Shown here: positions 16,299 through 25,438 of the stretch, in pieces
Layout: every line of letters begins with the position of its first letter
Position numbering within the stretch: position 1 is the first letter of the stretch
Source: Immundisolibacterales bacterium
GTDB taxonomy: Bacteria; Pseudomonadota; Gammaproteobacteria; HK1
Length of the DNA: 38,449 bases
Direction of reading: 5' to 3'
Assembly (NCBI GenBank): GCA_026712715.1
Contig: JAPOPW010000073.1
Location: forward strand, 1 to 38,449
Position numbers and translations under genes: made by a program
The notes under the pieces: model-generated
What the model was told of the DNA's origin: nothing
Seen by the model: the letters and a program-made list of their open reading frames with translations, nothing else
The model's database searches: none

Positions 16299-17894
16299 TC
16301 AGTCCATGGTCACCCAGCGGATCTCCAGCCAGTTGTCGGGCCGGATCTTGACACCAACGTTCGGCTTCATCGCGTACACCAGGACCTGGTGGTGGAGCGG
16401 TGCATACAGCACGTCGCCCTTGATGGTCCGATAGACCGCCTGAAGCTTCTTGTGACGGCCCTCGACGTCGAGCGTCCCGCGCGCGTCTCGGATGGCCGCG
16501 TCGAGCTCGAGGTCCGAGTTCAACGAGTAGTTGTAGATGCCTTCGGAGCCTTCCGTGGTCGTCATCACCATCGTCTCGGCCATGTACGTCCCGTCGAAGT
16601 AGGGCGAGTTGAAGCCCATCAGGAACATCGTCGAGTCGCGGTTCCAGAGCCGCTGCCCGAAGTAGACCGCCCGGGGCATCAGGTTGAGCGAGACGTCGAG
16701 CCCGACCTGCGCGAGCATGGCGGCGGCGGCCCGGCAGATCTGCTCGTCGTTGATGTAGCGGTTGTTCGGGCAGTCGAGGGTGAACGAGAAGCCGTCCGCA
16801 TAGCCCGCTTCGGCGAGCAGCCCCTTCGCCGCCTCCGGGTCGTACCCGCTCAGGGCGTCGAGCTCGGCGTCGTAGCCGACGTTTCCGGGGGCGAGGATCT
16901 GGCCGGTCGGGGTGGCGTAGCCGCGCATGACGGTGCGCACGATCGCCTCGGAGTCGAGGGCGAGGTTGACGGCCTGGCGCACCCTGCGGTCACTGAACGG
17001 GTTCTTGCCGCCCGCGTCGCCGTGCTTGAGCGACTCGCTGCCGACGTCGAAGGCGAAGAAGAGGGTCCGGAACTCGTCGGTGACCTCGAGCTTGACGTCC
17101 GGGCTCGCCTCGAGCTGGGCGACGTTCTGGCTCGGGATGGCGGTGACGAGGTCGAGCTCGCCGGAGACGAGGGCTGCGATCCGGGTCGGGCCTTCCGAGA
17201 TCGGCTGGAACACGATCTCGTCGATGTCGCCGTCGAGGGTACCCCAGTAGTCCGGATTCCGGGTGAGGACGGTGCGCGCGTCCGGCTCGCGGACCTTCAG
17301 CATGTAGGGACCCGTTCCGTTCGCGTTCTGGACGGAGTACGTCTCCTCCTTCTGCTTGAGATCCTGCGGCCGCTGTACGTTGTTCGTGTCCGCCCAGTCC
17401 TTGTCCATGATGAAGACCTGGGTGAGCTTGTCGAGGAGGAGCGGGTCGGGTTCCGCGGTCACGAGCTCGATGGTGAGGTCGTCGACGATTCGGGTCTGCG
17501 CGATGTTCCCGACGTAGCCCTTGTACTGGGAGGTGTCGGACTGCGCGCGGGCGATCGACATCGCGACGTCGTCCGCGCCGAACGCCGAGCCGTCATGGAA
17601 CTTGACGTCCGGCCGGAGGGTGAAGCGCCACTCGGTCGGCGAGAGGTTCTCCCACCCGGTCGCAAGCTGCGGCGCCTTGGCGAGCGACTTGTCGCGGGTG
17701 ACGAGGGCCTCGTACATCCAGGAAAGGACCGAGATGGTGGTCTGGATGTTCTGGGCGTGCGGGTCCATCGTGCCCGCGTCGGCTTGGGCGCCGATGCGAA
17801 GCGTCTTCGCGGCGGCCGGGCCGGATGCCGCGAACGCGCCGACGGCGCCGGCCACGGCGAGCGCGGCCAATGGGCTGGTCTTGAGTCTGGACAT
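16299..17894 (-). CDS. ABC transporter substrate-binding protein, family 5 (peptide/opine type)
   Basis: A 531-residue periplasmic binding protein of the SBP_bac_5 family. It has a signal peptide (residues 1-29, ending SGPAAA), then LRIGAQADAGTMDPH, and the family signature region LRPDVKFHDGSAFGADDV near residue 90. It continues to RAALVSGELDLV-like and ALDSEAIVRTV-like blocks, ending in a normal C-terminal lobe. It delivers its ligand to the B/C permeases encoded just upstream. ATG 17894 follows AAGGGGAG. Family 5 ligands include peptides, opines, nickel and small cyclic compounds; the neighbouring hydantoinase genes point to a nitrogen-containing small molecule (inference). A strong hairpin follows its stop. 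Confidence 0.92.
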   Translation of the reverse strand: MSRLKTSPLAALAVAGAVGAFAASGPAAAKTLRIGAQADAGTMDPHAQNIQTTISVLSWMYEALVTRDKSLAKAPQLATGWENLSPTEWRFTLRPDVKFHDGSAFGADDVAMSIARAQSDTSQYKGYVGNIAQTRIVDDLTIELVTAEPDPLLLDKLTQVFIMDKDWADTNNVQRPQDLKQKEETYSVQNANGTGPYMLKVREPDARTVLTRNPDYWGTLDGDIDEIVFQPISEGPTRIAALVSGELDLVTAIPSQNVAQLEASPDVKLEVTDEFRTLFFAFDVGSESLKHGDAGGKNPFSDRRVRQAVNLALDSEAIVRTVMRGYATPTGQILAPGNVGYDAELDALSGYDPEAAKGLLAEAGYADGFSFTLDCPNNRYINDEQICRAAAAMLAQVGLDVSLNLMPRAVYFGQRLWNRDSTMFLMGFNSPYFDGTYMAETMVMTTTEGSEGIYNYSLNSDLELDAAIRDARGTLDVEGRHKKLQAVYRTIKGDVLYAPLHHQVLVYAMKPNVGVKIRPDNWLEIRWVTMD

Positions 17895-17997
17895 GGATTT
17901 CTCCCCTTTTCTCTCAGGTTGACCGGGAAACGCCGCCGCGCGGCGCCTCCCATTCAGTTGCCGCTTGCGCGCGGCCCACGAAGTCCATCGAGGCCGT

Positions 17998-18954
17998 TCA
18001 CTTCAGCCTCGGGTTCAGGGCATCCCGCAGGAAGTCCCCGAGCAGGTTGATGCTGAGCACCAGGATCACCAGCACACAGCCCGGCACGATGGCGATCCAC
18101 CATTCGCCGGAGAAGAGATACCCGTTGCCGATGCGGATGAGCGTCCCGAGCGAAGGCTCGGTGGGCGGCACCCCGAGGCCGACGAACGACAGGGTCGCCT
18201 CCAGGATGACCGCGACGGCGAGGTGGATCGTGCCGATCACGAGCACCGACGTCATCACGTTCGGAAGGATGTGCTTGAGCATGATGGCCCATTTCGCGAT
18301 TCCCATCATCGTGGCCGCGGCCACGTACTCGCGATTGCGCTCGACGAGGGTCGCGCCGCGCACCGGGCGCGCGTACTGCACCCAGCCCGAGAGCCCGATT
18401 GCGAGGACCAGCACCGCGACGGCGACCTGGTTGTGATCGGCCTGGCCGAACGCGGCGCGGGAGACCCCGTCCACCATCACCGCGATCAGGATGGCCGGGA
18501 ACGTGAGCTGGATGTCGGCGACGCGCATGGTGACCGCATCCACCCAGCCGCCGACGAAGCCGGCGACGAGGCCCGCCGCAACCCCGATGAGTACCGCGAG
18601 GAGCACCCCGGCGAGGCCGACGAAGAGCGAGACCCGAGCCCCGAAGATGATGGCCGAGATCATGTCGCGGCCCTGATCGTCGGTCCCGAGAAGGAAGCGC
18701 GGATCGCCACCTTCGAGCCAGACCGGAGCGAGAAAGGCATCGGTGAGCCGGAACTGGTTCGGATCGAAGGCGTCGTAGGGGGCGACGATCTGCGGCGCGA
18801 GGCTCGCGACCGCGAACAGTAAGAGGATCGAGGCGGCCACGATCGCGGCCGGATCGCGCATGAAGTCGTGCAGCACATCGCTTCGGGCCAGGCGATCGCG
18901 CCACCCGGGACGGCGCACCGTCCGATCGTCCACCGGAATTTCCCCAACCGTCAT
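17998..18954 (-). CDS. ABC transporter permease (DppC/OppC-like)
   Basis: A 318-residue inner-membrane permease. It begins with a cytoplasmic tail, then a membrane segment (IVAASILLLFAVASLAP) and the DppC-type periplasmic segment FLLGTDDQGRDMISAIIFG near residue 95. About five further segments follow, with the ATPase-docking EAA loop AATMMGIAKWAIMLKHILPN near residue 210. ATG 18954 overlaps the dppB-like stop (ATGA). The long in-frame extension upstream is shadow of dppB and is not used. It ends LNPRLK, typical of the family, and is followed 103 bases later by the binding-protein gene. Confidence 0.93.
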   Translation of the reverse strand: MTVGEIPVDDRTVRRPGWRDRLARSDVLHDFMRDPAAIVAASILLLFAVASLAPQIVAPYDAFDPNQFRLTDAFLAPVWLEGGDPRFLLGTDDQGRDMISAIIFGARVSLFVGLAGVLLAVLIGVAAGLVAGFVGGWVDAVTMRVADIQLTFPAILIAVMVDGVSRAAFGQADHNQVAVAVLVLAIGLSGWVQYARPVRGATLVERNREYVAAATMMGIAKWAIMLKHILPNVMTSVLVIGTIHLAVAVILEATLSFVGLGVPPTEPSLGTLIRIGNGYLFSGEWWIAIVPGCVLVILVLSINLLGDFLRDALNPRLK

Positions 18955-19937
18955 CACGCCCGCTCCAGCTCGGACCGGCCGCGAAGCCTCGGGTCGATGA
19001 CGAGGTACAGGAGGTCGACGACGAGGTTGATGCCGACGAAGAGGGCTGCGATCAGGATGAGGTAGGCCGACATCATCGAGACGTCGGCGGTCGCGACGGA
19101 CTGCAGGAACAGGAGTCCGAGCCCCGGCCACTGGAAGACCGATTCGGTAATGACCGCGAACGCGATGATCGAGCCGAGCTGGAGCCCGATGATGGTGACG
19201 ACCGGGATGAGGGTGTTGCGAAGCGCGTGGCGGTAGTGGACCGCCCGGTGCGAGAGCCCGCGGGCCCGGGCGAAGCGGATGTAGTCGGTCCGGACCACTT
19301 CCAGCATCTCGGCCCGCACGAGGCGCATGATCATCGCGATCTGGAACGCGGCGAGCGTGAGGGCCGGCATGACGAGGGCCTTGAGTCCACCGGCGGAGAG
19401 GAGGCCCGTCGTCCACCACCCGAGGTCGACGACCTGCCCCCGACCGAAGGAAGGCAGCCATCCGAGCGTGACCGCGAAGACCCAGATGAGGATGAGACCC
19501 ATGAAGAAGGACGGCATGGAGATGCCGAAGAGCGACGCGGAGAGAAGGATCCGGCTTAGCACACGCCCCCGGTTGAGGGCGGCATAGACTCCGGCCGGGA
19601 TTCCCACCACGATGGCGATGAGCATGCCGGAGACGGCAAGCTCGACGGTCGCCGGCAGGCGTTCGACGAGGACCGTCTCGACGGCGCGGCCGAGCCGGTA
19701 GCTGATGCCGAAGTCGCCCTGAAGGACGCCCCCGAGATAGTTGAGGAACTGGATCGCGACCGGGCGGTCGAGCCCGAGCTCCGCGCGCACGATCTCGCGC
19801 TGCGCCTCCGTCGACTCGATGCCGAGGATCGCGACCAGCGGATCGCCGAGGAAGCGGAACATGACGAACGCGACCGCGGTGACGACGAGCATCACGATGA
19901 CGGCCTGGCCGAGGCGGCGGGCGAGGAAGCTCAGCAT
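18954..19937 (-). CDS. ABC transporter permease (DppB/OppB-like)
   Basis: A 327-residue inner-membrane permease. Seen: MLSFLARRLGQAVIVMLVVT at the start, the DppB segment LGLDRPVAIQFLNYL, about six membrane helices, and the EAA docking loop TDYIRFARARGLSHRAV near residue 220, followed by HALRNTLIPVVT. It ends VIDPRLRGRSE, the usual DppB tail. ATG 19937 lies inside the end of the aminotransferase gene (7-base overlap), and its own stop overlaps dppC, so three genes are translated in a chain. Confidence 0.93.
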   Translation of the reverse strand: MLSFLARRLGQAVIVMLVVTAVAFVMFRFLGDPLVAILGIESTEAQREIVRAELGLDRPVAIQFLNYLGGVLQGDFGISYRLGRAVETVLVERLPATVELAVSGMLIAIVVGIPAGVYAALNRGRVLSRILLSASLFGISMPSFFMGLILIWVFAVTLGWLPSFGRGQVVDLGWWTTGLLSAGGLKALVMPALTLAAFQIAMIMRLVRAEMLEVVRTDYIRFARARGLSHRAVHYRHALRNTLIPVVTIIGLQLGSIIAFAVITESVFQWPGLGLLFLQSVATADVSMMSAYLILIAALFVGINLVVDLLYLVIDPRLRGRSELERA

Positions 19938-21175
19938 ATCGCCGCAATTCCGGCCCCGGCCCCGGCTTCGGCTTCGATCCAGCCGCCCCGGGAGGCTGCG
20001 CGTCCCGCACCGTCGGCGGCGAGCGCGGCGCGCACCGCCGCCGGAAGCCCGGCGAAGTCCGCCTCGTCGTTGTAGGCAAAGACCGAGACCCGAAGCCACA
20101 GGCGCCCCGCGACGACGGCGACGAGGGTTTCCACCCGGTGGTCCTGCCACAACCGGTCGCGTATGCGGCCGGCGTTCTCCCAGGTCGAATCCGCGTCGCA
20201 CGGCAGGCGAACGGTCACCATCGCACCGAAGCTCGCGGCCGGCCCGCCCAGCTCCGAATCGAGGGCGGTCGCGAGGACCATCCCCGCCATCCGTGCGAGG
20301 GCCACGTTGCGCTCGCGGAGTTCCCGGCCGCCGAGGCGGCGGTGGAAAGCGATGGCATCCGGAATGCACAGCCAGGCGGAGGGGTCCCGGGTTCCGATCT
20401 TGCCGAACTCGGCGGTGAGGCCCTGGCCGAAGGCATGCGAGATGGTGGTGGGATGGATGTCCGGCCCGTGCGCGTTCGCGTGCGCGCCGACGGCGAGGAA
20501 CGCGGCGCCCTTCGGCGCGCACAGCCACTTGTGGGCGTTGCCGACGTACCAGTCCGCGCCGATGGTGTCGATGTCGAGGTCGACCTGGCCGGCGGCGTGC
20601 GCGCCGTCGACGAGCACCGGAATGTTTCGCGCCCGGCACCGGCCGACGATCTCGGCCACCGGGAACACGAGGGCCGACGGCGAGGCGATGTGGTCGACGA
20701 CGACGAGCCGGGTGCGATCGTCGAGGGCGCGCTCGAGCGAGTCGGCGACCTCGTCGGGGTCCACGAGCGGCATCGGGAGCGGGACCTCGACGACTTGCGC
20801 ATCGGCGGTTCCGGCGACGTGGCGCAGGGTGTTGCGGACGGCGCCGTAGACGTGGTCGGTGGTGACAATCCGGTCGCCCGGCGCGAAGCGCAGCGAGCGC
20901 AGCACCGCGTTCATGCCGCTCGTCGCGTTCTCGAGGAGGACCGTCCGGTCGGGGGTGGAGCCGACGAACCGGGCAAGCGAGCCGGCCGCCTCCCGGACAA
21001 GGTCGGGCAGCTCGTTCATGAAGAAGCGCGGGGGCTGCGCCTCCATGCGCACCCGCCACTCGTTCTGGCGCTCGAAAAGTTCCCGGGGGGTCGCGCCGTA
21101 GGCGCCGTGGTTGAGGAACACCATGTCCTCTTCCAGGGCCCAGAGGTGCCGCAGCCCTCGGCCGTACCCGCTCAT
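19931..21175 (-). CDS. PLP-dependent class V aminotransferase, CefD (isopenicillin N epimerase)-like
   Basis: A 414-residue class V aminotransferase/cysteine-desulfurase-fold enzyme, closest by eye to isopenicillin-N-epimerase-like proteins. Seen: FLNHGAYGATPRELFE at residue 20, ATSGMNAVLRSL near 85, VDHIASPSALVFPV near 165, PLP Asp in VDGAHAAGQ, and PLP Lys in GNAHKWLCAPKG near 225. Enzymes called CefD-like in such clusters usually act as racemases, lyases or transaminases on amino acids; the antibiotic role is not implied, as no beta-lactam genes are here. ATG 21175 follows GGGGAGAG; the upstream frame to 21721 crosses the control region and is not coding. It heads the long minus-strand operon and overlaps dppB. 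Confidence 0.87.
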   Translation of the reverse strand: MSGYGRGLRHLWALEEDMVFLNHGAYGATPRELFERQNEWRVRMEAQPPRFFMNELPDLVREAAGSLARFVGSTPDRTVLLENATSGMNAVLRSLRFAPGDRIVTTDHVYGAVRNTLRHVAGTADAQVVEVPLPMPLVDPDEVADSLERALDDRTRLVVVDHIASPSALVFPVAEIVGRCRARNIPVLVDGAHAAGQVDLDIDTIGADWYVGNAHKWLCAPKGAAFLAVGAHANAHGPDIHPTTISHAFGQGLTAEFGKIGTRDPSAWLCIPDAIAFHRRLGGRELRERNVALARMAGMVLATALDSELGGPAASFGAMVTVRLPCDADSTWENAGRIRDRLWQDHRVETLVAVVAGRLWLRVSVFAYNDEADFAGLPAAVRAALAADGAGRAASRGGWIEAEAGAGAGIAAIC

Positions 21176-21325
21176 GCCCGAGCTCTCCCCACTACCGCAC
21201 CGGACCGGGCGGCCTCGGTCGCAGGCCGGGGGACAGCAGAAGGCCCGGGACCGCCGACGGACCGGCTCCGCGACGGCGGGCAGGCGCCCGCGTGCCCCGG
21301 ACCGGGTCCGGCCGGGGAGAGGCTC

Positions 21326-21384
21326 GATGCCGTTCGGATGCAGGGCGGGACCGGGGAGCTCGCCGGTGCCGGTCGAACGGCATC
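21326..21384. repeat. 11-bp inverted repeat in the divergent control region
   Basis: GATGCCGTTCG (21326-21336) and CGAACGGCATC (21374-21384) are perfect complements with 37 bases between. It lies in the 374-base gap (21176-21549) between the divergent aminotransferase and GMC genes, which holds no gene. It could form a leader hairpin on the minus-strand transcript or be a looped regulator site. Confidence 0.4.
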
Positions 21385-21506
21385 CTCGGGTCGCCGGCCG
21401 GCCGTAGAATGCCTTTCCCGCGGCCGACTGGCCGCGCCGGGCTCCCTTGCGCAAACTTGCACCTTGCCAATCTACCTGAGTCGCGCCGCCGGAACGCGAA
21501 GCGAGT

Positions 21507-21522
21507 TTGTTATACAAGTATA
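21507..21522. promoter_or_regulatory. Candidate GntR/FCD operator upstream of the GMC oxidoreductase gene
   Basis: TTGTTATACAA (21507-21517) matches the FadR-type consensus TNGTNNNACNA exactly, and TATAC-AA-GTATA (21511-21522) is a second, overlapping inverted repeat with -10-like TATACA. It is 33 bases upstream of GTG 21550. The similar site at 7486-7496 precedes the SDR gene of the same cluster. Confidence 0.5.
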
Positions 21523-21549
21523 CAGACGGACGGACGGAGGCAGACTCGC

Positions 21550-23103
21550 GTGAGCATCGACATCGCGGCTGAGGTAGCGGTCGTCGGTGCCGGACCGACC
21601 GGCGCGGCGGCGGCATGGCGACTGGCGACGGCGGGCGTCCGGGTCGTCTGCATCGAACGGGGGGACTGGTTCGACCACACCAGGGTGCCCGTCGACGCAA
21701 CCGAACGTTCGCGGCTCGCAAGAGGGCCTCTCAACCCCAATCCGAACCTCCGGCGCGGGCCCGCCGACTACGCGATCGAGGACGATGCCTCGCCCATCAA
21801 GCCCCTCATCGGCAACGGCGTGGGCGGCGGATCGATCTACTGGGCGGCGCACGCTCCGCGATTCCGGCCGGAGGACTTCCGGGTGTTCTCGAACGACGGG
21901 GTGGCGGACGACTGGCCGCTCGCGCATGACGAGATCGCCCCCTGGTACGAGCTCAACGAACGCCGGATCGGCCTCGCCTGGCGGCCCGGCGATCCGCTCG
22001 GTCCGCGCCGCGAAGGGACTCCGCTGCCGCTACCGCCAATCGGTGCCGCGGGCGAGCGCATCTCGCGTGCATTCGCGGCGCTCGACTGGCACTCGTGGCC
22101 CGTGGACCTCGTGTTGGGACGTGACGCGACAGCCGCCGACGCGGCGAAGTGCACCCACCGCGGGCATTGCCACATCGGCTGCCCGGCACGGATCCGCACC
22201 GGCGCCGACCGCGCCTACCTCGACGACGCGCTCGCTGGCGGTGCAAGGCTGCTGACCCGAACGCGGGTGCTCACCCTCGAGCACGACGCGAGCGCCAGGG
22301 TCGCCGCCGCGGTGTGCGCCGGTCCCGACGGCCGGTTCCGGGTGCAGGCCGAACGCTTCGTGCTCGCCGCGAACGGCATCGGCACCCCCCGCCTCCTGCT
22401 CGCCTCGGCCTCGGGCAGATTCCCGGGCGGCCTCGCGAACGGCAGCGGGCTCGTCGGCCGCCGCCTCATGCTGCACCCGTACGCGTGGGCGGACGGCTGG
22501 TTCCCGAAGCCCTTCGAGATGCCCGTCGGCCAGACCGCGGGCCTCGTCTCCCTCGAGTTCGGATCGACCCGAAGCGAACGCGGCTTTGTTCGGGGCTCGA
22601 AGCTCCAGCTCTCGGTCGGCGCCCCGGCGCCCGGGGTCCGCTTCGAACGCCACGAACGCGAAGCCGCGGACCCGCGCGCCCACCTGGCCGGGATCAGCGT
22701 TTCCGCCGAAGACCTGCCGGACCCGGAAAACCGAGTGGTCCTCTCATCGACCGGCACCGACGAAGACGGCATCCCCCTCCCCCGCCTCAACTACCGCCTC
22801 TCTGCGAACACCCGCGCGATCCTCGACTTCGGCATCGACCGGGCGTCCGAAGTCCTTCGCGAAGCAGGGGCCATCGCCATCGTGCCCACCGCCCTCAAGG
22901 CCGAGGCCGGATTCCACCTGATGGGGACGGCCCGCATGGGCGACGACCCCGAGACCTCCGTCACCGACCGCTTCGGCCGCTGCCACCAGGTGCAGAACCT
23001 CTTCATCGCCGACGCCAGCACCTTCGTCACCGCGAGCTGCCTCAACCCGACCGCGACCGCTCAGGCCCTCGCCCTCCGTACCGCGGACCACATCCTTGAA
23101 TGA
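21550..23103 (+). CDS. GMC-family FAD-dependent oxidoreductase
   Basis: A 517-residue flavoprotein oxidising an alcohol or sugar-like hydroxyl group. The FAD site GAGPTGAAAAWRLA is at residues 13-26, followed by VCIERGDWF. The middle has IGNGVGGGSIYW. A cysteine-rich CTHRGHCHIGCP lies near 200, as in gluconate/fructose dehydrogenase large subunits. The C-terminal block is GTARMGDDPETS...FIADASTFVTASCLNPTATAQALA. The second catalytic His is in GFHLMGTARMG. No signal peptide is present. GTG 21550 follows GGAGG by 9 bases; the frame is open upstream but crosses the promoter. It is monocistronic, divergent from the catabolic operon, and ends with a small hairpin at 23102-23124. Electron acceptor unknown; no cytochrome partner gene is adjacent. 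Confidence 0.9.
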   Translation: MSIDIAAEVAVVGAGPTGAAAAWRLATAGVRVVCIERGDWFDHTRVPVDATERSRLARGPLNPNPNLRRGPADYAIEDDASPIKPLIGNGVGGGSIYWAAHAPRFRPEDFRVFSNDGVADDWPLAHDEIAPWYELNERRIGLAWRPGDPLGPRREGTPLPLPPIGAAGERISRAFAALDWHSWPVDLVLGRDATAADAAKCTHRGHCHIGCPARIRTGADRAYLDDALAGGARLLTRTRVLTLEHDASARVAAAVCAGPDGRFRVQAERFVLAANGIGTPRLLLASASGRFPGGLANGSGLVGRRLMLHPYAWADGWFPKPFEMPVGQTAGLVSLEFGSTRSERGFVRGSKLQLSVGAPAPGVRFERHEREAADPRAHLAGISVSAEDLPDPENRVVLSSTGTDEDGIPLPRLNYRLSANTRAILDFGIDRASEVLREAGAIAIVPTALKAEAGFHLMGTARMGDDPETSVTDRFGRCHQVQNLFIADASTFVTASCLNPTATAQALALRTADHILE

Positions 23104-23282
23104 AGCGCCGTTGCGCGACGCTTCGGTGACGCAGTTCTGGACGAGACCGTACAAGGGGCCGAGTTCATCTGGAATCAAGCGGATCAGGAAGTCCTCCAGT
23201 CGCCCGCGTACGCCGCCAACGCCCGACCGGGTGCACGACCTGGCTGCGATTCATGCGTTGTCAGGATCGACCAGGGCTCCCG
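23104..23282. other. Convergent intergenic region with a small hairpin
   Basis: GAAGCG (23102-23107) pairs with CGCTTC (23119-23124) right at the GMC stop, a weak terminator candidate without a T-run. On the minus strand the segment about 23130-23210 reads as an open stretch containing [19 protein letters not shown], which looks protein-like but has no recognised family or start. Confidence 0.35.
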
Positions 23283-24106
<824 letters not shown>

Positions 24107-24110
<4 letters not shown>

Positions 24111-25342
24111 CGTCGTCGTTGATACACGACGTCCACCCACACCGCGAGGATCAGCACCACACCGACCACAATCCGTTGCGTCGGAGTCGGAATGCCAAGC
24201 AGAATCATTCCGTTCTCGAGGCTCTGGATGAACACCGCACCCAGGACGGCCCCGAACACCGCCCCTGTTCCGCCGGTCAACGAGACCCCGCCGATGACGG
24301 CCGCGGCGATGACGTTGAGCTCAGTCATCGTCCCGGTGACGCTGGCCGCCGCATTGAGCCGAGCCGTGATGACGATTGCGCCGAGGGCGGACAAGGTGCC
24401 CATCACCACGAAAATGAACCGGGTGATGCGTTTCACGTCGACGCCGGCCAACTCGGCGCTCTCGGGTCTTCCGCCGATTGCGTATACGTAACGACCGAAC
24501 TTCGTCGACTTGGCCACCACCGTCATTCCCAGGGCAACCAGCAACAGGATGAGGAAGGGAATCGGGATCCCGCTGGGGATTTCCGTGCGCGGCCGGTGAT
24601 AGGTGTTCATGGTCTGAACGAACGCGACGACCAGTGCGATCCAGACCGCAATCAGAGCCCATTCGACGGCGAGGGGCTTGACGGAAAATCCGTAACGCTG
24701 CCGTTTCTTGCGCGTGCGCAGGCTCAGCCAGATGATTCCCGCAATTGCGATCGCACCGGTGACCCATCTCCAGAATTCTCCAATCGTGCCTTCGATGCCG
24801 CCGCCGATGAGCCGGTACGTCTCGTCGAGCGGGGAGATCGTCTTCCCTTCGCTGAGTTGCCAGGCGCCGTTGCGAAAGATGAGCAGCCCACCGAGGGTCA
24901 CCACGAACGCCGGCACGCCGCGATACGCGATCCACCAGCCCTGCAATGCGCCGATCAAGGCCCCGAGAACGAGCATCAGCAGGCAGGTGACGATCCACGT
25001 GTACCAAGCGCCGACCGGAAGCATGTCGACCTGCACGATAGCCCCGAACATGCCGATGAATCCGAGAAGCGACCCCACCGACAGGTCGATGTGACGCGCC
25101 ACGATGACCAGGGTCATGCCCGTGGCAAGGATGCCGACCACGCTCGCCTGGAGGGCGAGATTGAACAGGTTCCGCGGGGAGAGAAAGATGCCGTTCGTCA
25201 GGACATCGAACGCAATCCAGAGGGCGGCCAGTATGCCGACCATGCCGAGAAGGTGCGTGTCGATGCCGATGACGGCGGAGAATCGCTGGAGCGGATTCAT
25301 CCGAGGGGTCGTGGTTGCGGCGCGAAGGGGCCGGTCGGCCAT
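24107..25342 (-). CDS. Sugar ABC transporter permease, XylH-like
   Basis: A 411-residue inner-membrane permease of the CUT2 (BPD_transp_2) family. About ten membrane helices are visible. Diagnostic blocks are [20 protein letters not shown] near residue 80, [17 protein letters not shown] near 145, and [20 protein letters not shown] near 290 followed by [14 protein letters not shown] [19 protein letters not shown]. The long loop between helices around residue 170-250, with a charged [10 protein letters not shown], is typical of XylH rather than RbsC. ATG 25342 lacks a clear ribosome binding site; ATG 25300 is an alternative. It overlaps the ATPase gene and lies after a strong hairpin. Confidence 0.9.
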
Positions 25343-25380
25343 TGCAGCGTGGTCCCGAACGGAGCGGGCGGAGCCAGCGT

Positions 25381-25412
25381 GGAGGACGGCCGGCCTCAGC
25401 CGGCCGTCCTCC
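25381..25412 (-). terminator. Perfect 14-bp hairpin between binding protein and permease genes
   Basis: GGAGGACGGCCGGC (25381-25394) and its exact complement (25399-25412) enclose a 4-base loop, 27 bases after the xylF-like stop. There is no T-run. It probably stabilises the binding-protein mRNA and attenuates transcription into the permease and ATPase genes, giving excess binding protein. The hairpin at 16252-16281 occupies the same position in the other importer operon. Confidence 0.65.
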
Positions 25413-25438
25413 CGGAAATCAGCTGTCCGAAAGCTGGA

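Noticed and set aside
19931..21175. Antibiotic (isopenicillin N) biosynthesis from the CefD-like gene
   Set aside because: No beta-lactam synthase, IPNS or peptide synthetase genes are present; CefD-like names are common for catabolic class V enzymes.
23102..23124. Intrinsic terminator after the GMC gene
   Set aside because: Stem is only six pairs and no T-run follows, so it is listed only as a weak hairpin.
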